Source: an uncultured Amylibacter sp. (lineage in GTDB: Bacteria > Pseudomonadota > Alphaproteobacteria > Rhodobacterales > Rhodobacteraceae). Taken from it: a stretch of 26,531 nucleotides of DNA. Every line of letters begins with the position of its first letter. Position 1 is the first letter of the stretch. Location of the stretch: the NCBI GenBank assembly GCA_937944065.1, contig CALDZS010000341.1:1-26531 (forward strand), written 5' to 3'. Position numbers and translations under genes: made by a program. Below the pieces are notes generated by a model. That model saw nothing but the letters and a program-made list of their open reading frames with translations. It was not told the DNA's origin and did not search any database. Shown here one piece after another: positions 8,331-15,616 of the stretch.

Positions 8331-9673
8331 AGAGTATCAGCCAGTTTCATCGCCAACTTGTTTTGTGTCTCAACCGACCTGCCCAAATCAAATCCAGTCA
8401 TTTGACCATCCCTCACCACACCGCGTCCTTCGACGAACAGGTCACGTACGCTGAACGGTCCGCACAACACCAACGCCGCGACGGGGTCCCAACTGCCTGC
8501 TGCCTCTAATCCAGATACGTCCCAGATCGCCATATCAGCACGCTTGCCAACTTCCAGCGATCCTAAATCAGGACGGTTCAACACCCGCGCTCCGCCCAAG
8601 GTCGCAATCTCTAACGCTTCGCGCGCGCTCATCGCATCAGCGCCATTTTGCACCCGCTGCAACAGCATTGTTTGACGTGCTTCCGACAGTAAGTGCCCCG
8701 CGTCGTTTGACGCTGATCCATCTACACCTAGGGACACTTTGACACCCGCATCACGCATGGCACGCACGGGTGCTATGCCTGATCCCAACCGGCAGTTTGA
8801 ACAAGGGCAATGGGCAACGCCTGTTTTGGATCGCGCAAATAAATCAATTTCGACTGCATCCAGCTTCACACAATGGGCGTGCCATACATCGTCACCAGTC
8901 CAACCCAAATCTTCAGCATACTGCCCTGGGCGCACACCAAATTTTTCAAGGCTATAAGCGATGTCTTCGACGTTTTCCGCCAGATGCGTGTGTAGCATCA
9001 CCCCTTTGTCACGCGCCAAAATAGCGGCGTCACGCATCAACTCTCGGCTGACTGAAAAGGGCGAGCATGGGGCGATGCCGACCCGCAACAGCGATCCTTC
9101 ACTTGCATCGTGAAATTTATCGATCACTCGGATCGCATCGTTCAGAATTGCGGATTCGTCTTCGACCAAGCTGTCAGGTGGTAGCCCGCCATCGCTTTCA
9201 CCGATGCTCATGGCGCCACGGGTTGGGTGGAAACGCAAGCCAACGGTTTTGGCCGCTTCGATTGTATCGTCCAACCGCGACCCGTTCGGGTATAGATACA
9301 GATGATCCGAACTCATGGTACAGCCAGACAATGCCAGCTCCGCCAATCCCACTTGGGCAGAGGTAAACATTTCCTCTGGTCCAAACTTAGACCAGATCGG
9401 GTACAGGGTTTGCAACCAACCGAACAGCAGTGCATCTTGCCCTTGGGGTACGGCACGGGTTAGGGTTTGATATAGGTGGTGGTGAGTATTGACCAAGCCT
9501 GGTGTCACAACACAACCACTGGCATCCACGATTTCGTCCGCGCCCGTCGGCGTATTGGTACCGACCGCCTCGATCACGCCATCACGGGCGAACAGATCAG
9601 CACCCGACAACTCTTGTCGCCCACCATCCATCGTCACAATCCGCAAAGCATTCTTGATCAATAATGTGGTCAT
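8327..9673 (-). CDS. 8-oxoguanine deaminase (amidohydrolase family)
   Basis: The 448-residue enzyme should deaminate 8-oxoguanine to urate, removing oxidised guanine in the cytoplasm. It is an amidohydrolase barrel with metal ligands visible in order: HHH at 64-66 (VNTHHHLYQT), His230 in HTHLAE, His267 in HAHCVK, and Asp318 in GVDGSASND. The 8-oxoguanine deaminase subgroup, as opposed to chlorohydrolases or cytosine deaminases, is suggested by CTMSSDHLYLYPNG (118-131) and GLRFHPTRGAMSIGES followed by GGLPPDSLVED. GGGAG-like sequence lies upstream of ATG 9673. It is the third gene after nth and adenosine kinase, 25 bp behind the latter, so a shared transcript is likely. A related amidohydrolase such as an isoxanthopterin or guanine deaminase remains possible. 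Confidence 0.85.
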   Translation of the reverse strand: MTTLLIKNALRIVTMDGGRQELSGADLFARDGVIEAVGTNTPTGADEIVDASGCVVTPGLVNTHHHLYQTLTRAVPQGQDALLFGWLQTLYPIWSKFGPEEMFTSAQVGLAELALSGCTMSSDHLYLYPNGSRLDDTIEAAKTVGLRFHPTRGAMSIGESDGGLPPDSLVEDESAILNDAIRVIDKFHDASEGSLLRVGIAPCSPFSVSRELMRDAAILARDKGVMLHTHLAENVEDIAYSLEKFGVRPGQYAEDLGWTGDDVWHAHCVKLDAVEIDLFARSKTGVAHCPCSNCRLGSGIAPVRAMRDAGVKVSLGVDGSASNDAGHLLSEARQTMLLQRVQNGADAMSAREALEIATLGGARVLNRPDLGSLEVGKRADMAIWDVSGLEAAGSWDPVAALVLCGPFSVRDLFVEGRGVVRDGQMTGFDLGRSVETQNKLAMKLADTL

Positions 9674-9698
9674 ACTGTTGCTCCCATAAATCAGGCTG

Positions 9699-10682
9699 TT
9701 AGATATCGCTGACCAATGCCTTCAGATCCGTTTGTGCACGTGCACCGATGTGGCTGATAACATCGGCTGCTAATGTGCACCCGATTTCCGCACAAACCGG
9801 CGCATCTTTACCGTTAACAACCCCGTAGAGATAGCCAGCCGCAAATGCATCCCCTGCACCTGTTGCATCAACCAACTTGGTCGGTCTCGCTGCAACCTGA
9901 GTGATTGTGCCACCAGTTAAAACATAAGCGCCTTTTTCGCTGGCAGTACAGGCAACCGTATCAGGCCCCGCGCACAGATCGAATGCAGCCTCAACCGTTT
10001 CAGTTTCGTACAATGATATCAATTCATGCTCATTGCAGAACAACAGATCGACATGGTTCGCGACCAAATCTTTGAATGCTTCACGATGACGGTCGACACA
10101 AAAAGGATCAGACAGGCTGAGCGAGACTTTGCCCCCTGCCGCTTTGACCAGTTCCACCGCCTTGATGAACGCGGATTTGTTGCGATCGCGGTCAAACAAA
10201 TACCCTTCTAGGTAAATCCATTGCGTATCCGCCATACGAGCGGGATCAATATGCTCTGGTGCCAAATCAACAGATACACCCAAATAGGTGTTCATTGACC
10301 TTTCGCCATCTGGCGTCACAAGGATCATCGAACGCGCAGTTTCAGCCGCGTGAGTGCTTGGCGCGCGGGTTTCGATGAAGTCGACACCGATATCATTCAT
10401 TCCGTCGGCAAAGATGGCACCCAGTATGTCTTGCTTGACCATCCCGGTAAAGCTGGTCGCAGAACCCAGTTCTGCCAATGCTGCAATCGTATTCGCCGCC
10501 GACCCGCCGGAGATTTGAGTGGTTTGCACCATAGCCTCGTACAATTCTACTGCGCGGTCGGTTTCGATCAGTTGCATAATGCCCTTCTCGATACCCATGT
10601 CGGACAAAAACTGATCCTCGCAAGACGCAATTACATCAACGATTGCATTGCCGATGCCCAGCACGTCATATTTCTTAGTCAT
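9699..10682 (-). CDS. Adenosine kinase / PfkB-family sugar kinase
   Basis: A 327-residue ribokinase-fold enzyme, expected to phosphorylate adenosine to AMP with ATP for purine salvage. N-terminal YDVLGIGNAIVDVIA and ISGGSAANTIAALAELG (58-73) are the substrate-side motifs of adenosine kinases; the PfkB signature DATGAGDAFAAGYLYG (272-287) carries the catalytic Asp278 and the GAGD anion hole. ATG 10682 was chosen since the upstream extension to 10766 merely reads through the nth gene. Its start overlaps the nth stop by eight bases (ATGACTAA), so translational coupling is likely. Other PfkB substrates, such as inosine or fructose, cannot be excluded, but the GNAIVD motif and the purine-deaminase neighbour fit adenosine. 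Confidence 0.86.
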   Translation of the reverse strand: MTKKYDVLGIGNAIVDVIASCEDQFLSDMGIEKGIMQLIETDRAVELYEAMVQTTQISGGSAANTIAALAELGSATSFTGMVKQDILGAIFADGMNDIGVDFIETRAPSTHAAETARSMILVTPDGERSMNTYLGVSVDLAPEHIDPARMADTQWIYLEGYLFDRDRNKSAFIKAVELVKAAGGKVSLSLSDPFCVDRHREAFKDLVANHVDLLFCNEHELISLYETETVEAAFDLCAGPDTVACTASEKGAYVLTGGTITQVAARPTKLVDATGAGDAFAAGYLYGVVNGKDAPVCAEIGCTLAADVISHIGARAQTDLKALVSDI

Positions 10683-11322
10683 TGGTTTTATCCTCAAATT
10701 TACAAAGGTCTTCGATGATGCAATTGGCGCAAACAGGTTTGCGCGCTTTGCAAGTGTAACGGCCATGCAAGATCATCCAGTGATGCGCATGGTGCTGAAA
10801 TTCTGCGGGAATGTTATCTTCTATCGCGCGTTCAACCGCGACAACGTCTTTGCCTATCGCCACGCCTGAACGATTGCCAAATCGCAGAATGTGGGTGTCG
10901 ACGGCTTGGGTTGGTTGCTTGAACCACATATTCAAAACCACGTTTGCGGTTTTACGCCCGACACCAGGCAAACTTTCGAGCGCTGCGCGTGACGAGGGGA
11001 CAATACTGTCATAGTCATCAACTAAAATCTGACTAAGTTTCATGACATTTTTGGCTTTCTGACGAAACAGGCCGATGGTCTTAATATGGTCAGTCACGCC
11101 TTCGATACCCAAGGCCAACATCTTTTCCGGCGTATCTGCAATCTTGAATAGGGCAGCTGTCGCCTTGTTCACACCCACATCGGTCGCCTGCGCTGATAAG
11201 GCCACAGCAACCACCAGCGTATAGGCGTTGGTATGATCCAGTTCACCCTTGGGTTCTGGTTCATGGTCGCGAAACCGCGTAAAGATCTGTTTGATCTCGT
11301 GATATCCCAATTGCTTTGGCAT
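10675..11322 (-). CDS. nth: Endonuclease III, base-excision repair DNA glycosylase/AP lyase
   Basis: The 215-residue protein removes oxidised pyrimidines from DNA and nicks the abasic site. All hallmarks are present: LSAQATDVGVNKA (42-54), the helix-hairpin-helix LPGVGRKTANVV with the Schiff-base Lys124, catalytic Asp142 in VDTHILR, and the [4Fe-4S] cluster cysteines 191, 198, 201 and 207 with C-x6-C-x2-C-x5-C spacing. ATG 11322 gives the usual N-terminus (MPKQLGYHEIKQIF); an in-frame ATG at 11388 would add 22 residues and reach into the divergent gene's leader. No strong Shine-Dalgarno site is seen. It heads an apparent three-gene operon with adenosine kinase and 8-oxoguanine deaminase and diverges from an Ada-like repair gene 95 bp away. 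Confidence 0.95.
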   Translation of the reverse strand: MPKQLGYHEIKQIFTRFRDHEPEPKGELDHTNAYTLVVAVALSAQATDVGVNKATAALFKIADTPEKMLALGIEGVTDHIKTIGLFRQKAKNVMKLSQILVDDYDSIVPSSRAALESLPGVGRKTANVVLNMWFKQPTQAVDTHILRFGNRSGVAIGKDVVAVERAIEDNIPAEFQHHAHHWMILHGRYTCKARKPVCANCIIEDLCKFEDKTND

Positions 11323-11417
11323 GGGTTCGATTCTGACATGATGACGCGCATTTGCCAAGTTACAAAACCAGCATGTTTCGGGTGGCAATTGCGGCTTACT
11401 TGCGCCAATTTAATTCC

Positions 11418-12281
11418 ATGACACATGATCCATACCATTACCAAGTTATCGCACGCGCGTTGTCGTATATCGAAGACACAGCAACCGATCATCCCAGCCT
11501 TGATGACATCGCCAGTGCCGTTGGTCTGTCGCCTGCGCATTTCCAGCGCGTATTCACACAATGGGTCGGCGTAAGCCCTAAAAAGTACCAACAGTATTTG
11601 ACGTTAGATCACGCCAAGACCTTGTTGCAGGATCACTTTACGCATCTTGAAACAGCAGCGGAAACAGGACTGTCTGGAACCAGCCGCCTACACGATTTGT
11701 TTTTGAATTGGGAGGCGATGACCCCTGGCGACTACGCACGCAAAGGCGACGGGTTGGTGATCAGATGGGGTTGGATCGACAGTCCATTTGGTCGATGCTT
11801 AATCATGGCAACAGATCGCGGCATTTGCGGCATGGCGTTTGATGCAGAGATGGGCGCGGACGCCGCGTATGACGATCTGTGTAAACGTTGGCCTTTGGCT
11901 ATATTTATCGAAGATACAAATGCCATTGAAACATATGCGAGACCCTTGCAGAACATGCGCGGGCAGCTGTCACTGCATCTTATCGGTGCGCCCTTACAAA
12001 TCAAGGTTTGGCAGGCACTGTTGTCAGTCCCAGAGGGGCAGATCACCACCTATAGCGAGATTGCCAAATATATCGACAACCCAAAGGCAGTGCGCGCGGT
12101 CGGTACTGCCGTTGGGCGCAACCCCGTTTCTTGGCTGATACCATGCCACCGCGCCTTGCGAAAATCAGGGGCATTGGGCGGTTACCATTGGGGTCTTCCA
12201 GTCAAGCGCGCCCTTCTTGTATGGGAATCCGCACGCCGAGATAGCGAAGAAGTGACTGAAACAGGGCAATTTACCGCCTAA
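11418..12281 (+). CDS. Ada-like AraC regulator / methylated-DNA-protein cysteine methyltransferase lacking the N-terminal zinc domain
   Basis: This 287-residue protein joins an AraC-type helix-turn-helix region (about 8-108, with LDDIASAVGLSPAHFQRVFTQWVGVSP) to an O6-alkylguanine-DNA alkyltransferase domain (about 112-275). The acceptor is Cys243 in IPCHRAL; RAVGTAVGRNP and GGYHWGL around it form the guanine-binding site. It repairs O6-methylguanine by irreversible self-alkylation. The zinc/methyl-phosphotriester domain of E. coli Ada is absent, a layout known among proteobacterial Ada-type proteins, so how it would be switched on as a regulator is unclear. ATG 11418 was preferred because the N-terminal 22 residues from 11352 look random and lie in the divergent promoter region. 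The gene is divergent from nth, suggesting a shared DNA-repair control region. Confidence 0.88.
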   Translation: MTHDPYHYQVIARALSYIEDTATDHPSLDDIASAVGLSPAHFQRVFTQWVGVSPKKYQQYLTLDHAKTLLQDHFTHLETAAETGLSGTSRLHDLFLNWEAMTPGDYARKGDGLVIRWGWIDSPFGRCLIMATDRGICGMAFDAEMGADAAYDDLCKRWPLAIFIEDTNAIETYARPLQNMRGQLSLHLIGAPLQIKVWQALLSVPEGQITTYSEIAKYIDNPKAVRAVGTAVGRNPVSWLIPCHRALRKSGALGGYHWGLPVKRALLVWESARRDSEEVTETGQFTA

Positions 12282-12352
12282 CCCTTGGTGCCATCTTGTT
12301 GACTGATTTGACCTTTAGGCTTACTTTTAACTAAGCTTTGGAAGGAAATAAC

Positions 12353-12997
12353 ATGAAGCATTTCGTAAAAGGTACGGTTATAGCGAGTATTAGCGCATTG
12401 GCACTCTCAGCCTGCGCAACAGAAGACGGTAGTCTGGGCGAGAATGCACGCACAGGTGCCATCGCTGGCGCCGTTCTGGGTGGCCTTGTCGGGACCGTTG
12501 ACGGCGGCAAACCTAAAAACGTTATTGTGGGGGCAACAGTTGGTGCCGCCGTAGGTGCTGGGCTCGGTAACGAGTTGGATCGCCAAGAGGCGGACCTACG
12601 TGACCGAATTTCAGGCAGTGGTGCAACCATTGTAAACACTGGTTCAGAGCTCATCGTAACCCTACCAGAGGCAGTGACGTTTGATACGGACAGCACGTTT
12701 GTGCGCCCCTCGTCACAATCGCATCTAAGTGCGTTGGCAGAGAATTTACGGTCTTATCCAAATACGCAAGTCGATGTCATTGGTCACACAGACAGCGTGG
12801 GGGATGGATCATACAACCAAAATCTGTCCGCGCGTCGCGCAAATGCAGTTTATGACGTTCTAACGCGCAATGGTGTTGAACCGTCACGCATCAGAGCGTT
12901 TGGCCGTGGTGAAAACCAACCGATGGCGTCAAATGACACTGATGATGGACGACAACAAAATCGCCGCGTGAATGTGGTAATCACACCGAACGCGTAA
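12353..12997 (+). CDS. OmpA-family outer-membrane lipoprotein with glycine-zipper segment
   Basis: A 214-residue lipoprotein: signal peptide with lipobox LSAC, lipidated at Cys21; a glycine-zipper hydrophobic region at about 33-75 (TGAIAGAVLGGLVGT and VGATVGAAVGAGLGNELD); and a C-terminal OmpA domain (about 100-212) with VIGHTDSVGDGSYNQNLSARRA and GRGENQP followed by NRRVNVVI, the peptidoglycan-binding pattern. It should anchor the outer membrane to peptidoglycan, as YiaD-like proteins do. ATG 12353 lies after GGAAGGAAATA; an in-frame ATG at 12338 precedes that site. A weak promoter candidate with TTGACT at 12299-12304 lies upstream. An intrinsic terminator follows. Confidence 0.9.
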   Translation: MKHFVKGTVIASISALALSACATEDGSLGENARTGAIAGAVLGGLVGTVDGGKPKNVIVGATVGAAVGAGLGNELDRQEADLRDRISGSGATIVNTGSELIVTLPEAVTFDTDSTFVRPSSQSHLSALAENLRSYPNTQVDVIGHTDSVGDGSYNQNLSARRANAVYDVLTRNGVEPSRIRAFGRGENQPMASNDTDDGRQQNRRVNVVITPNA

Positions 12998-13020
12998 ATT
13001 AGAATAGTTTTTGAATAAGG

Positions 13021-13048
13021 GGCGCGGCAGATGCTGCGTCCTTTTTTC
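13021..13048 (+). terminator. Rho-independent terminator after the OmpA-family lipoprotein gene
   Basis: GC-rich arms around an ATG triloop (GGCAG-ATG-CTGC, 13026-13037, extended imperfectly by flanking GGCGC/GTCC) are followed by TTTTTT at 13042-13047. Confidence 0.65.
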
Positions 13049-13062
13049 GTTGTGAATGACCA

Positions 13063-13089
13063 CGATTGGCAATATATTTTTACCAATCG
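13063..13089. promoter_or_regulatory. Palindromic candidate operator in the leader of the FadR-type regulator gene
   Basis: CGATTGG (13063-13069) and CCAATCG (13083-13089) are perfect inverted repeats, and three of the inner symmetric positions also match. The right arm touches the GGAG ribosome-binding site for ATG 13098. ATTGGC/ACCAAT half-sites resemble those of PdhR-type regulators (ATTGGT-N3-ACCAAT) but with a longer spacer, so autorepression by the encoded GntR protein is a reasonable inference. Confidence 0.5.
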
Positions 13090-13097
13090 GAGAAACC

Positions 13098-13871
13098 ATG
13101 CCCTTTCAGAAAATCCACGCCGACCGTTTGTCAGATGCAGTTGTGAAACAATTCGAACTGTTGATCCTTCGCGGCATCTTGCGCCCTGGCGAGCGATTGC
13201 CAGCCGAACGCGAGATGGCAGACCGTATGGGCGTATCACGCCCATCACTGCGTGATGCAATTGCTCAGTTACAAGAGGCGGGCCTGCTGACACCCAAAGC
13301 CAGTTCTGGTATATTTGTGGCTGACGTTTTGGGCAGTGCGTTTTCCGACCCGTTAATCGACCTATTCTCGCGCCATGACGAAGCTTTGTTCGATTACCTA
13401 ACCTTTCGCCGTGACCTTGAAGGTATGGCGGCTGCACGTGCTGCACGCCTCGGGACGGATACAGATTTAAAGGTCATATCGGCAATCTATGATCAGATGA
13501 AACAAGCGCATGACGATCGGGATGCAGAAGCCGAGGCAGCGTTGGATGCAAACTTTCACATGTCGATTGTCGAAGCAGCACATAACGTCGTTATGTTGCA
13601 TATGATGCGATCAATGTTTGGAATGCTGAAAGCAGGTGTATTTTACAATCGCCAAGTTATGTTCAAAACACACACGACGCGGCAATCACTGCTGGCGCAG
13701 CACAAAGCGATTTTGGATGCGATCCTGACGCGTGATCCTGATGCGGCGCGCAAGGCGGTCGAAGATCACCTAAGCTTTGTCGAGGCTTGTATGCATGACG
13801 ACCGTCAAGTTCAACAAAACGAAACGGTCGCCAAAATGCGGTTAGAACATGAAACAGGTCGCGACGTTTAA
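13098..13871 (+). CDS. GntR-family transcriptional regulator, FadR subfamily (FCD domain)
   Basis: The 257-residue protein is a one-component repressor or activator. Residues about 8-76 form the winged helix-turn-helix (LRPGERLPAEREMADRMGVS then RPSLRDAIAQLQEAGLL); residues about 95-235 form the all-helical FCD effector domain, with likely metal ligands Asp106, His154 (NFHMSI), His202 (AQHKAILDAI) and His224 (EDHLSF). FCD domains with this ligand set usually bind small carboxylates such as lactate, pyruvate or glycolate; which one is not visible. ATG 13098 follows GGAGA and gives the normal N-terminus. No obvious target operon is adjacent, so it probably acts elsewhere as well as on itself. 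Its stop shares bases 13869-13870 with the convergent SRPBCC gene. Confidence 0.9.
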   Translation: MPFQKIHADRLSDAVVKQFELLILRGILRPGERLPAEREMADRMGVSRPSLRDAIAQLQEAGLLTPKASSGIFVADVLGSAFSDPLIDLFSRHDEALFDYLTFRRDLEGMAAARAARLGTDTDLKVISAIYDQMKQAHDDRDAEAEAALDANFHMSIVEAAHNVVMLHMMRSMFGMLKAGVFYNRQVMFKTHTTRQSLLAQHKAILDAILTRDPDAARKAVEDHLSFVEACMHDDRQVQQNETVAKMRLEHETGRDV

Positions 13872-14278
13872 AGCGCCTCGCGCAGTTCGCCAAAGTGTTT
13901 TTCCCAGCCATTGTCCAATGCCATGATCAATCCAAAACCGTCTGCACCTACACCATCAAATCCGCTGTGACGCAGAGTGATCTTAGTGCCGCCCGCCACT
14001 TCTTCCAAAGTCCAATCCACAACAGTCTCCAAGTCTGGCGCGGGGGTGATGCTGAACGTGTAAGTCAGGTGTGAATGGGGCGTCATGGTCGTGACTGTTC
14101 CCCAGCACATTTTGTCACCGCTGTCGCGCCCGTGCAGGGCATAATCCGCCCCATCAGCCAGCGCCACCTTTGGCGCATGAAACCATTTTGCTAACTTGTC
14201 AGGTTCCGTTAGATAGGCCCAAGCCGCCTTCGGGGCTATGGGCAAGAAGAGCGTCTTTACGATGTCATTGTTTGTCAT
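13868..14278 (-). CDS. SRPBCC (AHSA1-like) domain protein
   Basis: The 136-residue protein has the START/AHSA1 fold signature: an N-terminal strand DIVKTLFLPI, helix and KLAKWFHAPKVALADG near 32-47, a central GTVTTMTPHSHLTYTFSI, then TLEEVAGGTKITLRHSGF and the long C-terminal helix ending NGWEKHFGELREAL. Such proteins bind hydrophobic ligands; when paired with an ArsR regulator they form a common two-gene module of unknown physiological role. ATG 14278 was chosen because it overlaps the end of the arsR gene by 14 bp; an in-frame ATG at 14296 would extend that overlap. The gene is convergent with the GntR gene, stops overlapping at 13868-13871. Confidence 0.85.
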   Translation of the reverse strand: MTNNDIVKTLFLPIAPKAAWAYLTEPDKLAKWFHAPKVALADGADYALHGRDSGDKMCWGTVTTMTPHSHLTYTFSITPAPDLETVVDWTLEEVAGGTKITLRHSGFDGVGADGFGLIMALDNGWEKHFGELREAL

Positions 14279-14594
14279 TGGATGTCTCACTTTCAATTAA
14301 GTTTTTCAGGGCGTTTAGTTTGTCATCCCAGAACTGATCGTAATAGCGAACCCATTCTGACACGGTTTTGAAACCTTCTGGATTTAGCGAATTAATCCGT
14401 TCGCGGCCATTCGCCCGCACACGGATCAAACCGCCTTTCTGCAACAAGTTCATATGTTTTTTTACACCAGCACGGGTCATGTCGAACTGATCGACAACCT
14501 GTCCAATGGTCATGTCTTCATGCGCCAGCAGGGACAAGATTTGGACCCGCGTCGGATCACCTAGTGCTTTGAACGTATCAGTGATCTGAACCAT
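14265..14594 (-). CDS. ArsR-family transcriptional regulator paired with the SRPBCC gene
   Basis: A 109-residue winged-helix repressor: FKALGDPTRVQILSLLAHEDMTIG, recognition region VVDQFDMTRAGVKKHMNLLQKGGLIRVRANGRER, then a C-terminal WVRYYDQFWDDKLNALKNLI helix for dimerisation. There is no metal-binding CxC pattern, in keeping with the ArsR-SRPBCC class rather than arsenic or cadmium sensors. ATG 14594 sits seven bases after GGAG; the in-frame ATG at 14600 would be one base after it. A strong promoter with two operator-like dyads lies immediately upstream, so negative autoregulation of the arsR-SRPBCC pair is likely. Confidence 0.9.
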   Translation of the reverse strand: MVQITDTFKALGDPTRVQILSLLAHEDMTIGQVVDQFDMTRAGVKKHMNLLQKGGLIRVRANGRERINSLNPEGFKTVSEWVRYYDQFWDDKLNALKNLIESETSNDKQ

Positions 14595-14604
14595 GCGCAT
14601 ACTC

Positions 14605-14654
14605 CATATGAAACCAAAAGGTATCTCTTATATAGAACCAAAAGGTTTCATATG
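14605..14654. promoter_or_regulatory. Double operator of the arsR-SRPBCC pair
   Basis: CATATGAAACC (14605-14615) and GGTTTCATATG (14644-14654) are perfect 11-bp inverted repeats. Within the same element AACCAAAAGGT occurs twice as a direct repeat (14612-14622 and 14636-14646), and each copy is itself an ACC-N4-GGT dyad; the centres are 24 bp apart. One dyad lies between -35 and -10 of the promoter, the other just after the -10, which is ideal for steric repression. Confidence 0.75.
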
Positions 14655-14658
14655 TCAA
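14629..14658 (-). promoter_or_regulatory. Sigma-70-type promoter for arsR-SRPBCC
   Basis: On the reverse strand TTGACA (14658-14653) is followed after 18 bases by TATATA (14634-14629). The transcript would start about 30 bases before ATG 14594. It overlaps the double operator. Confidence 0.7.
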
Positions 14659-14683
14659 CACAAACCAAGACCGCCAAATGGGT

Positions 14684-14695
14684 GTGATTAATCAC
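14684..14695. promoter_or_regulatory. Perfect 12-bp palindrome upstream of the paralogous gene pair
   Basis: GTGATTAATCAC is its own reverse complement. It lies 57 bp before ATG 14752 and 90 bp from the arsR start, in a spacer with no good sigma-70 promoter toward the right, so it may be a binding site for an activator or repressor of the downstream pair. The regulator is unknown. Confidence 0.45.
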
Positions 14696-14751
14696 TGCTG
14701 CGAAAAACCAGCCGCGCTAGGGTCAAGACTTTCGAGTAGAAAGGTATTGAA

Positions 14752-15615
14752 ATGACTCAAATTAACGCAGTGGAACAAGCCTCTGAGGCAATCAAAGGCA
14801 TCCCATATGTTGAATTCACCAGCGAACTGATCGATGGGGTGTTCAACACATTAATCGACACCCATACAAAGCAAGTCCAAACATTTATGGAACTGTTTGA
14901 AGGTGTATCACAAGGTTTAGAAAGCTATATCAGCAATACGGTTTCCGACATTGACCATGAAGAAACAATCGAGTTTTTGCAAAACATCCCATCCGTAGCC
15001 GAGGCTCCGGTCGTAGGCGGCGGCGCATCAGCACCAACAATGCTAGAAGGTGTCGTAGACGGACTGGTGGGTCCATCCGCAAACGCAACGGTTACTGTTG
15101 CAACCACAGTCGCCAACGCACTGACAGGAGAGTTGTCAGTACCCAATACCAATCTACCGACAGCTATCTCGGGCGTCACCTCGCCCGTCACAGGCAAGCC
15201 AAACGAGACGAAAATCAACGTTCAACCTCTGTTCGACGCAATCGCCCAACGTATTGCCGCAAACCGTTTTGGAGTTTTGGAAAACATGATGCAAATGGGT
15301 ATGATGCGTTTGGTTGTCGACAGTGGCGAATTAGAAACCAGCATCAAGATCAAGACCTTTGAGCGTCACAAAGATGTGGTCACGGACAAGACCAAAGACA
15401 AAGATCGTCTGAAAACGAAGGCTAAAACCAGAACCAAGTCGGGCAAGAAGTTCCGAATGTTTGGCAAATCCAGAACCAAGAACAAAGTCGTTCGCCGTAA
15501 GATGCATATTAGCAAACACAGTGAGTTGCACAAGGATGTGTCTGGTTCATCGGTTGGTATCGCGGCACGGGTCAAACTGAACTTCTCGACCGATCATATG
15601 TCTTTGGGCGACTAA
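14752..15615 (+). CDS. Uncharacterised protein, first gene of a paralogous pair
   Basis: I do not recognise this 287-residue protein. No signal peptide or membrane segment is evident. In order: an amphipathic helix (about 20-80, including ELIDGVFNTLIDTHTKQVQ); a low-complexity linker rich in Gly, Ala, Val, Thr and Pro (85-150); a helix (156-186); the motif SGEL at 191-194 leading into a strand SIKIK; a strongly basic segment (about 205-262, with repeated KTK and RTK units); and a C-terminal strand ending VKLNF (274-278). Helix, SGE motif and VKLNF end all recur in the next gene. The layout recalls the DUF2589 family (N-terminal helix, C-terminal strands), but that is only an impression. ATG 14752 follows GAAAGG. 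Confidence 0.75.
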   Translation: MTQINAVEQASEAIKGIPYVEFTSELIDGVFNTLIDTHTKQVQTFMELFEGVSQGLESYISNTVSDIDHEETIEFLQNIPSVAEAPVVGGGASAPTMLEGVVDGLVGPSANATVTVATTVANALTGELSVPNTNLPTAISGVTSPVTGKPNETKINVQPLFDAIAQRIAANRFGVLENMMQMGMMRLVVDSGELETSIKIKTFERHKDVVTDKTKDKDRLKTKAKTRTKSGKKFRMFGKSRTKNKVVRRKMHISKHSELHKDVSGSSVGIAARVKLNFSTDHMSLGD

Positions 15616-15616
15616 T

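Noticed and set aside
10683..10766. N-terminal extension of adenosine kinase
   Set aside because: It lies inside nth in another frame. The usual adenosine kinase start MTKKYDVLGIG is at 10682.
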